Positions 26,158 through 33,338 of a DNA stretch of 64,000 nucleotides are shown here, in pieces. The DNA is from RYN-133 sp963754285. GTDB taxonomy: Bacteria > Actinomycetota > Actinomycetes > Mycobacteriales > Jatrophihabitantaceae. Both the position numbers and the translations under genes were made by a program. Numbering within the stretch: the stretch's first letter is position 1; every line of letters begins with the position of its first letter. Location: NCBI GenBank assembly GCA_963754285.1, contig CAVWFN010000008.1, positions 1 to 64,000 on the forward strand, given 5' to 3'. The notes under the pieces were generated by a model. That model searched no databases and was not told the DNA's origin. It saw only the letters and a program-made list of their open reading frames with translations.

Positions 26158-26643
26158 TCATCGCGGGTTCACCTCGATCGTGGCCATCACTTCGTGCACC
26201 TCACGCACGAGCGACACGGCGTGGCGTTGCGATCCCAGCACCGTGTACTGGCAGAACGCGCGCCCGCGCTCGGCGAAGAACCGCTGGCAGCCGAGCTGGC
26301 CGGCGATGCGCCGCTGCAGCTGATTCGGCGCGAAGTCGCGCACGGTCAGCCGAGGGAAGCCGCGCGCCGCGAACAGTGGACGATCCGCCTCCACCGAGTC
26401 GAACTCGACCAGCGCCACGAACACATCGCGCTCGGTCATCGTCTCGACGGCGCCCGTCCCGTAGTCACCGCGTCCCGGTGGCAGCGCGAAGTTGGCCAGA
26501 TGCAGGACGGGGTTGGTGCTCTCTTCGGGGTACCCGTACGCCGCCACGTGGGCGAACGCGCGCTGCGCGGTGTCGCGTACATAGAGCCGGCCCTCCCAGC
26601 GGGCGGGAAGCGCGACCGACAGCCCGTGTGCTGCGAGCTTCAC
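26158..26643 (-). CDS. Unknown protein of the mau-like operon
   Basis: 161 aa from a GTG at 26643 that overlaps the MauD-like stop (GTGA). No signal peptide or membrane helix is apparent. The N-terminal half (VALPARWEGRLYVRD, LHLANFALPPGRGDYGTGA) looks like a small beta-rich fold. The C-terminal half (FAPNQLQRRIAGQLGCQRFF) has two cysteines. I do not recognise the family. Tight coupling between the MauD-like and MauA-like genes implies that it works with them, perhaps as a cytoplasmic chaperone or modification partner. Confidence 0.7.
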   Translation of the reverse strand: MKLAAHGLSVALPARWEGRLYVRDTAQRAFAHVAAYGYPEESTNPVLHLANFALPPGRGDYGTGAVETMTERDVFVALVEFDSVEADRPLFAARGFPRLTVRDFAPNQLQRRIAGQLGCQRFFAERGRAFCQYTVLGSQRHAVSLVREVHEVMATIEVNPR

Positions 26644-27353
26644 GAGTACAGCCTCGGATCGCCCGGCATGATCCCCGCAGCCATCAGTTCGCGGTCGACC
26701 TGCGCCTCGACCTCGGCGTCGCGATCGGGCTTGGCAGCGCGCGGCCGCCCGTCGATCAGGGTGACGTCGCCCGTGGCGCGGGCGAGCATCTGCGCCACCT
26801 GCGACCACGACTGGCCGGTTCCTTCACCACGGATGCGCCCTGTCCGTCCTTCGATGAAGACGACGTGCGGCGAGCCGGGAACCTCGTAGTCACGCCACGC
26901 CTGCGTCGACATCAGCACGTCGAGGTGCGGCGCTGCCAGCGACGCGAGGCTCGCTGGGCTCTCGACCTCGTCGCCCTGCGCGACGATCACCAGTCTCGTG
27001 TCGGCGGGCAACGCAACCGGACGCGACAGCTCGTCCCAGAACACCTCGCACGACGCGCAGCCGCTCGACAGGAACAACAGCACCGTGTCGTGGTCGACAC
27101 CGACGACGCGCGTGCTGGCGACTTCGCCGCCGACGGTGATGCCGGCGATGTCGTGGCCCTCGGTCCACGACTCGCGCGGGGCGGGCGCCGGAAGCGGGTC
27201 GAGCGCGAAGTCGTGCGGACCGGAGGGTGCGGCGGCGCCGCCGTCGAGTGCGTGCAGGCGGCGCAGCACAGTCGCGTAGGCCCGCAGCAGCCCTGCGACG
27301 AGCACAGTCAGCACCGCCAGCAGGATCGTCTCGAGCACAACGATGACGAGCAT
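26640..27353 (-). CDS. MauD-like membrane-anchored thioredoxin-fold protein
   Basis: 237 aa. One N-terminal helix (3-25) anchors an extracytoplasmic thioredoxin fold with active site FLSSGCASCEVFW (CASC) and cis-Pro loop VPGSPHVVFIEG. MauD proteins of methylamine dehydrogenase clusters have this layout and assist disulfide formation in the light chain. It starts at the base after the MauE-like stop and is followed by the unknown protein. It probably keeps the many cysteines of the MauA-like protein correctly paired. Confidence 0.8.
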   Translation of the reverse strand: MLVIVVLETILLAVLTVLVAGLLRAYATVLRRLHALDGGAAAPSGPHDFALDPLPAPAPRESWTEGHDIAGITVGGEVASTRVVGVDHDTVLLFLSSGCASCEVFWDELSRPVALPADTRLVIVAQGDEVESPASLASLAAPHLDVLMSTQAWRDYEVPGSPHVVFIEGRTGRIRGEGTGQSWSQVAQMLARATGDVTLIDGRPRAAKPDRDAEVEAQVDRELMAAGIMPGDPRLYS

Positions 27354-27902
27354 TCATGACTCCAAGGTGTGCCGGGCTGCGGTGAGCGCCGGCAGCGCGG
27401 TGATCGAGAGGTAGCCGAGTGCGGCCAGCAACGCTGCTTGCGCGCACGAGGTGATGCCGACGCCGACGCCGGTGTGGAACAGGCCGGCGACATTGCCGGG
27501 ATCGACGAACAGCGCGACCACGGCGATCGCGGTCGCGCAGCAGTCGAGCAGCACGTGCGCGGCACCGACATCGCCGTCGGCGGCGCCGAAGCACCCGCAC
27601 GGTGCGCGCTGCGGGCCGGTCGCGAGCCGCACGGCGACCGCTGTCAGCGCCAGATAGCAGGCGGCCATGAGCGCAGCGGTGATCCGGCCGCCGACGAGGA
27701 GGCCGGCCACCCCGACGCACAGCTCGACAACACCGGCGCCACGGGCCACAGCACGCGCCCGCGACAACGGACGCAACCGAGGCCAGAACCCGACGAGCAT
27801 GCCCGCCGCGGGAGCCGGCGTGCGCAGCTTGGCCGCGCCCGCGACAGCGAGCAGGACGGCGGCCGCGGCGGTCAGCGCCGTGAACAGGGTCGAGACGAAC
27901 AC
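27354..27902 (-). CDS. MauE/DoxX-family redox membrane protein
   Basis: 182 aa, four to five helices, with the family motif PCGCFGAAD at about 108-116. MauE-type proteins share the fold of VKOR/DoxX redox proteins and pair with MauD. It is the first gene of the six-gene operon that ends with arcA. It is divergent from the exported beta-lactamase-fold protein across 136 bases, which must contain both promoters. Confidence 0.8.
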   Translation of the reverse strand: MFVSTLFTALTAAAAVLLAVAGAAKLRTPAPAAGMLVGFWPRLRPLSRARAVARGAGVVELCVGVAGLLVGGRITAALMAACYLALTAVAVRLATGPQRAPCGCFGAADGDVGAAHVLLDCCATAIAVVALFVDPGNVAGLFHTGVGVGITSCAQAALLAALGYLSITALPALTAARHTLES

Positions 27903-28038
27903 CGGCCGCTCCCTTCGTGCCCGCCGATCCTCACACGTGCGGGCCGGATCGAGAAAGAGGAGTCAAATACTTTCGATTCGTCACCCCGGATGTTTGACTA
28001 CTCACGCTCATCAACGTCCGACCCCGCCGGCGGTGTGT

Positions 28039-29637
28039 ATGCCACTGTCCCGTCGCCGACCGAGCCGCAAGGCGCGCTCGGTCGTGATCGCCGCGCTGAC
28101 GACAGTGCTCACCGCCGCCCTGGTCTCGATCGCGACCGCCACGCCGGCGCGCGCGGCAACTCGGTCGGACGTCCTGCAGGCTGCGGCCGCCTATGCCCGG
28201 CAGCAGGGCTACCACGTCGGGATCGCCGTGCTCGACACACGCACGGGTGTGCTGCGTGGGGCCGGCTATTCGACGGGCATCTTCGCGTCCGAATCGCTGA
28301 TCAAGGTGTTCATTGCGACGCGACTGTTGCACCAGCACCGCATGTACGGCTCGACGGCCCGACGCGCCTGGAAGATGATCACGCAGTCCGACGACGCGAT
28401 CGCCAGCGCGTTCTACGGCTCGGTCGGCGGCGACAATCTCGTCAACTGGATGAAGTCGCACTATCACGTGCCCGACCTCGGCTACCCGCCGAGCCAGCCG
28501 GGCTGGTGGGGCAATACCCACCTGCGCCCGACCGGACTCGTGAAGCTGTACGCGAAGCTCAAGCGCGACCCCGTCGTCGCGCCGTGGCTGCTCAACGCGA
28601 TGCGCCACGCCAAGCCCTACGGCTCGGACGGTACGTACCAGTTCTTCGGAATCCCGTCGGCCACGCACGGGTTCGCGGTCAAGCAGGGCTGGGGCAACGA
28701 CTACGAGATCGGCTCGAGCGCCGACTTCAACACCACTGGCTTCATCGCGCACAACCGCTACGCAATCGCGATCCTCGCCCGCGGCCCGTCCTACACGTAC
28801 GGGTCGGCGATCGGCTCCCTGCTGACCAACGTCGCGCGGCGGTTGTTACCCAGCGGCGCCTACCCCGACCCGCAGCCCAAGTTCCTCTCGATGTCTCCCC
28901 ACATCGGCGCGACCGCGGGCGGTACCCGGGTGACCGTGCACGGCACCAACCTCACCCATGTCACGAAGGTCATGTTCGGCGACAAGCCCGGACGGAACCT
29001 GCAGGTGATGTCGCCGACCAAGCTCTACGTCACCGCTCCACCGCACACGCGCTCGGTCACGTTCCTGATGGTCTACACGACGCACGGACGAACGTTCCGC
29101 AATGCCAGTGACAAGTTCCTGTTCGAGCGAGCGCCCGCACTGACCAGCCTCAGTAAGCACATGGGCCGCGCCGCCGGCGGTGACACGGTGATTGTGCGTG
29201 GCCGGGCGTTCACCCCGGGCGTGCACGTGCTGTTCGGCAAGAAGCCGGCGGCAGCGGTCACCCGCGTGTCGCGGTGGGAGCTGAAGGTCGTGTCGCCGCA
29301 GGGCACGCCCGGCATCGTGAACGTCAAGGTGACGACTCCGTACGGGCGCGCGCCGATCGTCGCGGCAGGACGCTTCGACTACGTAGGCATCCCGACGATC
29401 ACCTCCCTCGACAACACGAGCGGCCCGTCCGCGGGCGGAACCCCCGTCACGATCACGGGTACCGCGTTCCAGCCCGGCTCGCAGGTCGCGTTCGGCGGCA
29501 CTCCGGCCACGGTCACGAGTCGGCACGGCACGACCCAGCTCACCGTCACTGTTCCCGCCGGCACGGCGGGGCCGGTACCTGTCGTGGTCACCACTCCCTA
29601 CGGGCAGAGTCAGCCGGTGACGTACACGTACAACTGA
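28039..29637 (+). CDS. Exported beta-lactamase-fold protein with three IPT/TIG domains
   Basis: 532 aa. The signal peptide follows a basic N-terminus (MPLSRRRPSRKARS). Residues 40-270 resemble class A beta-lactamase-related serine hydrolases, with a possible SxxK in SESLIKVF and a substrate-loop-like region around GFAVKQGWGND. Three Ig-like IPT/TIG domains follow (about 275-355, 360-445 and 447-532), each opening with a P-x-hydrophobic-T/S-S-L pattern, such as APALTSLS and IPTITSLD. It likely acts at the cell wall; beta-lactamase activity is uncertain. Confidence 0.78.
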   Translation: MPLSRRRPSRKARSVVIAALTTVLTAALVSIATATPARAATRSDVLQAAAAYARQQGYHVGIAVLDTRTGVLRGAGYSTGIFASESLIKVFIATRLLHQHRMYGSTARRAWKMITQSDDAIASAFYGSVGGDNLVNWMKSHYHVPDLGYPPSQPGWWGNTHLRPTGLVKLYAKLKRDPVVAPWLLNAMRHAKPYGSDGTYQFFGIPSATHGFAVKQGWGNDYEIGSSADFNTTGFIAHNRYAIAILARGPSYTYGSAIGSLLTNVARRLLPSGAYPDPQPKFLSMSPHIGATAGGTRVTVHGTNLTHVTKVMFGDKPGRNLQVMSPTKLYVTAPPHTRSVTFLMVYTTHGRTFRNASDKFLFERAPALTSLSKHMGRAAGGDTVIVRGRAFTPGVHVLFGKKPAAAVTRVSRWELKVVSPQGTPGIVNVKVTTPYGRAPIVAAGRFDYVGIPTITSLDNTSGPSAGGTPVTITGTAFQPGSQVAFGGTPATVTSRHGTTQLTVTVPAGTAGPVPVVVTTPYGQSQPVTYTYN

Positions 29638-29703
29638 CTGCGCCAACCGACTCCGCCGCGGCTCTGTAGCGTGAGGGGCACGCTGCCACCGGAGGAGACA
29701 TTC

Positions 29704-30897
29704 GTGGAGATCGCCCTCTCGAAGGAAGACGTCGCGTTCGCCGAAAAGATGCGGTCGTTCTTCACTACCGAAATCCCGGCGGAGATCAGGGCGAAGGGTG
29801 ACCTCGGCGAACCGCTCACCCGCGAGGATTTCGTCACGACCCAACGCATCCTGAACGAGCACGGTCTCGCCGTCCCGCACTGGCCGACCGAGTGGGGCGG
29901 GCAGGACTGGACGCCGGTGCAACGACACCTGTGGGCCGAAGAGATGGCGCTCGCACATGTGCCGCCACCGCTGGCGTTCAACGCGGCCATGGTCGGGCCG
30001 GTGATCGCGACGTTCGGCAGCGAGGAGCTGAAGAAGCGGTTCCTGCCGAAGACCGCGAGCCTCGAGATCTGGTGGTGCCAAGGCTTCTCCGAACCCAACG
30101 CCGGTTCCGACCTCGCCTCGCTGAAGACCACGGCGGTGCGCGACGGCGACGAGTACGTGGTCAACGGGCAGAAGACGTGGACCACGCTCGCGCAGTACGC
30201 CGACTGGATCTTCGCGCTGGTGCGCACCGATTCCGAGGCGCAGAAGCAGAAGGGCATCTCGTTCCTGCTGATCGACATGAACACGCCGGGTGTCACCGTG
30301 CGTCCGATCCATCTCATCGACGGCGGCTACGAGGTCAACGAGGTCTTCTTCGACAACGTGCGCGTGCCCGCTGATCAGTTGGTCGGCGAAGAGAACCGCG
30401 GCTGGGACTACGCGAAGTTCTTGCTCGGCAACGAGCGCACGACCAACGCGGGCACCGGGATCATCAAGACGCGCATCATCCGGCTCAAGCAGATCGCCGC
30501 CGAAACGATGGCCAACGGCAAGCCGATCATCGACGATCCACTGTTCCGTGCCCGGCTCACCCGCCTCGAGGTCGAGACCACCGCGCTCGAGATGTCGGTG
30601 ATGCGGGTGCTCGCGAACGAGAGCAAGCATCCCGGCAAGCCCGACCCGGTCTCGTCCGTGCTCAAGCTGCGCGGATCCGAACTGCAGCAAGAGGCGACCG
30701 AACTCTTGATGGACGTGCTCGGCCCGGCGGCGCTCGCCTATCGAGAATCCGCCGACGTCCCCGATGGATTCGCGCAACTGCCGAACGGTGCGATCGACGC
30801 CATGCCGCGCTACTTCAACTGGCGCAAGGCATCGATCTACGCCGGCTCGAACGAAGTGCAGCGCACCATCATCGCCAAAGCGATCCTGAAGTTCTGA
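29704..30897 (+). CDS. Acyl-CoA dehydrogenase (FadE family), large partner
   Basis: 397 aa. It oxidises acyl-CoA at the alpha-beta bond with FAD. The FAD/substrate segments WCQGFSEPNAGSDLASL and GQKTWTTLAQYADW, and the C-terminal YAGSNEVQRTIIAKAIL, are clear. The GTG at 29704 has GGAGGAG 8 bases upstream. It is followed after 11 bases by a shorter, divergent acyl-CoA dehydrogenase. Such pairs in actinomycetes often form alpha2-beta2 enzymes for CoA thioesters of steroid side chains or other branched acids. Confidence 0.92.
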   Translation: MEIALSKEDVAFAEKMRSFFTTEIPAEIRAKGDLGEPLTREDFVTTQRILNEHGLAVPHWPTEWGGQDWTPVQRHLWAEEMALAHVPPPLAFNAAMVGPVIATFGSEELKKRFLPKTASLEIWWCQGFSEPNAGSDLASLKTTAVRDGDEYVVNGQKTWTTLAQYADWIFALVRTDSEAQKQKGISFLLIDMNTPGVTVRPIHLIDGGYEVNEVFFDNVRVPADQLVGEENRGWDYAKFLLGNERTTNAGTGIIKTRIIRLKQIAAETMANGKPIIDDPLFRARLTRLEVETTALEMSVMRVLANESKHPGKPDPVSSVLKLRGSELQQEATELLMDVLGPAALAYRESADVPDGFAQLPNGAIDAMPRYFNWRKASIYAGSNEVQRTIIAKAILKF

Positions 30898-30908
30898 CGG
30901 GAGCAGAC

Positions 30909-32024
30909 ATGGACTTCGACCTGACCGAGGAACAGCGCCTGCTCGCCGACACGGTGAACGGTCTGCTCGACAAGCGCTACGACGCGAACACCCGCTTGAA
31001 GCTGATCGACTCCGATCTCGGCTGGAGCCGCGAGCTCTGGAACCAGTACGCCGAACTCGGCCTGCTCGGGCTCACCTTCGACGAGCAGTACGGCGGCGCG
31101 GGCATGGGCCCGGGCGAACTCGCGATCGTGATGGAGTCGTTCGGACGCTCGCTCGTGCTCGAACCGATCCTGGCCAGCGTCGCCCTGGGCGGCGCGCTCG
31201 TGTCCGAGGCCGGCACACCGGAGCAGAAGCAAGAGATCCTGCCGAAGGTGGCGGGCGGCGAACTGCTGCTCGCGTTCGCCTACGCCGAGCCGGCGAGCCG
31301 CTGGTCGTTCACCGACATCGCCACAACGGCGAAGCCGGACGGTGACGCATGGACGCTCACCGGCGAGAAGATCGCCGTGCTCGGTGGCGAGAGCGCCGAG
31401 ACACTCGTCGTGTCTGCTCGCACCGATGACGGCGTCGGCCTGTTCCTGGTCGACGGCAACGACGTCAGCCGCGCGCCGTACGCGATGCAGGACGGGCTGC
31501 GCGGAGCGGACATCCTGCTCACCGACACCCCCGCCACCCTGCTCGGCACGAGCACCGATGCCATCGCCACGATCGATACCGTCATCGACCGCGCGACGGC
31601 CGCGCTGTGCGCCGAGGCAGTCGGCGCGATGGCGCGCATGCTCACGATGACCGTTGAATATCTGAAGACCCGCGTGCAGTTCGGCCAGCCGATCGCCGTG
31701 TTCCAGGCGCTGCAGTTCCGCTCGGCGGACATGTACGTCTCGCTCGAGCAGGCCCGGTCGATGACGTTGCTCGCCCGGCTCGCGCTGGCCGGCGATGACC
31801 CCGCCGAGCGGCGTCGGCTCGTGCAGGCCGCGAAGATCCAGATCGATCTAGCGGGACGGCACATCAGCCAGGAGGCGATCCAGCTGCACGGCGGCATCGG
31901 GATGACGATGGAATACCCGGTCGGTCACTACGCGAAGCGGGTCACGGTCATCTCGAAGACCTTCGCCGACCTCGACCATCTGATCGCCCAGGTCGGCAGC
32001 GGCGAGGGCCTGGTGCACGCCTGA
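30909..32024 (+). CDS. Acyl-CoA dehydrogenase (FadE family), small partner
   Basis: 371 aa. The N-terminal domain MDFDLTEEQRLLADTV is normal. The middle domain is shorter and less conserved than in the upstream partner (AYAEPASRWSFTDIA in place of the usual TEP-x-AGSD). The C-terminal FAD domain retains RVQFGQPIAVFQALQFR and QLHGGIGMTMEYPVGHY. The two genes probably encode one heteromeric enzyme in which each subunit supplies part of the FAD site. The substrate is unknown. Confidence 0.9.
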   Translation: MDFDLTEEQRLLADTVNGLLDKRYDANTRLKLIDSDLGWSRELWNQYAELGLLGLTFDEQYGGAGMGPGELAIVMESFGRSLVLEPILASVALGGALVSEAGTPEQKQEILPKVAGGELLLAFAYAEPASRWSFTDIATTAKPDGDAWTLTGEKIAVLGGESAETLVVSARTDDGVGLFLVDGNDVSRAPYAMQDGLRGADILLTDTPATLLGTSTDAIATIDTVIDRATAALCAEAVGAMARMLTMTVEYLKTRVQFGQPIAVFQALQFRSADMYVSLEQARSMTLLARLALAGDDPAERRRLVQAAKIQIDLAGRHISQEAIQLHGGIGMTMEYPVGHYAKRVTVISKTFADLDHLIAQVGSGEGLVHA

Positions 32025-32037
32025 CGTCAGGCGCAAG

Positions 32038-32706
32038 TCAGCTCGATACGAGTCCCTTGCGCACCGCGATCGACAGCACCTCGAGTTTGGAGTGCGCGCC
32101 GAGCTTGGCCGACAGGTTCGCGATGTGGTTGCGCACGGTGTGCACGCTGACCGTGAGCCGCGCCGCGATCTGCGCGTTCGTCAGGCCTTGGGCGAGATAG
32201 CCCAGCACGTCACGCTCGCGTTCGGTGATCGAGTCGGCGGGGTCGATCTGCTGGCGGCGCAGCCGGGGCAGCAACCGGGCGAGCAGCTGCGGGCTGACCA
32301 ATGACTCCCCCGCTGCGGCCGAGCGCACGGCCGAGATCACGTCGCCGAGGTCGCGCGACTTGTCGATGAACCCCGAGGCGCCCGCCTCGATCGCCGAGAT
32401 CAACGTGTGGTCGGACGTGCTGGCCGTCAACATCACGATCTGTGGCGACGGCCGGTTCTCGAGCAGTGGCTTGATCAGCCCGACCCCGTCACCGTCCGGC
32501 AGTCGGTGATCGAGGAGCACCACGTCCGGGTGCGTCGCCGCGCACTTCTCCAACGCCGCCTGCGCTGTGGCGGCGGTGTCGATCACGCGGATGTCGGGTT
32601 CGGCATCGAGGACGAAGGCGAGGCTGGACGCGAACATCGCGTGGTCGTCGACGAGCAGGACGCGGATCGGATCCGGCGGCGCGCCGCCCTGCGCCTGGTC
32701 CCCCAT
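32038..32706 (-). CDS. NarL/FixJ-type response regulator
   Basis: 222 aa. The receiver (about 13-130) has LLVDDHAMF, phospho-Asp in DVVLLDHRLPDGDG and Lys in FIDKSRD. The LuxR helix-turn-helix (about 155-215) has LTNAQIAARLTVSVHTVRNH. It binds DNA as a phosphorylated dimer. No histidine kinase is adjacent. It is divergent from another receiver gene across a spacer with two palindromes that could be its operator. Confidence 0.92.
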   Translation of the reverse strand: MGDQAQGGAPPDPIRVLLVDDHAMFASSLAFVLDAEPDIRVIDTAATAQAALEKCAATHPDVVLLDHRLPDGDGVGLIKPLLENRPSPQIVMLTASTSDHTLISAIEAGASGFIDKSRDLGDVISAVRSAAAGESLVSPQLLARLLPRLRRQQIDPADSITERERDVLGYLAQGLTNAQIAARLTVSVHTVRNHIANLSAKLGAHSKLEVLSIAVRKGLVSS

Positions 32707-32744
32707 GACCTCATCATGACCTTTTGTCGCCCAATTGTCTTGGT

Positions 32745-32781
32745 CCGGTCGACCGGTCCCGACGGTCGGGGCACTAGTGCC
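32745..32781. promoter_or_regulatory. Two 12-bp palindromes in a divergent regulator spacer
   Basis: CCGGTCGACCGG (32745-32756) and GGCACTAGTGCC (32770-32781) are perfect palindromes 13 bases apart, between the NarL-type regulator and a divergent receiver gene. They are candidate operators, perhaps for autoregulation. Which protein binds is unknown. Confidence 0.45.
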
Positions 32782-32868
32782 GATGCGCTACGGCGGGCGG
32801 TACACAACGACCGTTCGGACCGCGGTCACCCCCGACATCATTGACCTGGAGCCGAGGGGGCTGCGCCT

Positions 32869-33297
32869 GTGCCGATCCGGATCGTCGTCGCTGACGACGA
32901 CGTCGACGTACTCGACGCCGTGTGCGATTCGCTGGCGGCCGACGGACGATTCGACGTCGTTGCGACGGCGCGCGATGCGGGCGAGGCCGTCGACGCGGTC
33001 GTCACACACCGTCCCGATGCCGTGCTGCTGGACGTCCGGATGCCCGGCAGCGGGATCCGGGCCGCGACCGAGATCCACCGGCTGGAGCTGCCGGTCACCA
33101 TCATGGCGGCGTCCGCGGTCGTGTCGGCGCACGACGTTGCCGATCTGCTGCACGCCGGCGCTCGCGGCATCTTCGCCAAGGGCCAGCTCGCCGCCGATCT
33201 GGGCGAGCTGATCGCGCGGTGCTGTGCCGGCCAGGTGCTGCTGCACGTGACCGCGGCCGCCGAGGGTCTGCGGGGCTACCTGCGACGCAATGCCTGA
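32869..33297 (+). CDS. Single-domain response regulator
   Basis: 142 aa from GTG at 32869. The receiver has VVADDDVDVLDAV, phospho-Asp in DAVLLDVRMPGSGI and Lys in GIFAKGQLAA. The C-terminal 20 residues (HVTAAAEGLRGYLRRNA) are too short for a DNA-binding domain. It lies 41 bases before the exported GH15 enzyme and may be co-transcribed with it. Confidence 0.82.
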   Translation: MPIRIVVADDDVDVLDAVCDSLAADGRFDVVATARDAGEAVDAVVTHRPDAVLLDVRMPGSGIRAATEIHRLELPVTIMAASAVVSAHDVADLLHAGARGIFAKGQLAADLGELIARCCAGQVLLHVTAAAEGLRGYLRRNA

Positions 33298-33338
33298 AAC
33301 ATGTTCGCAATGTCGCATTTGTGGGCATAGCCCCTTGC

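Noticed and set aside
25210..27902. Functional methylamine dehydrogenase
   Set aside because: No heavy chain, MauG, amicyanin or second TTQ tryptophan is seen, so only a maturation-like system is claimed.
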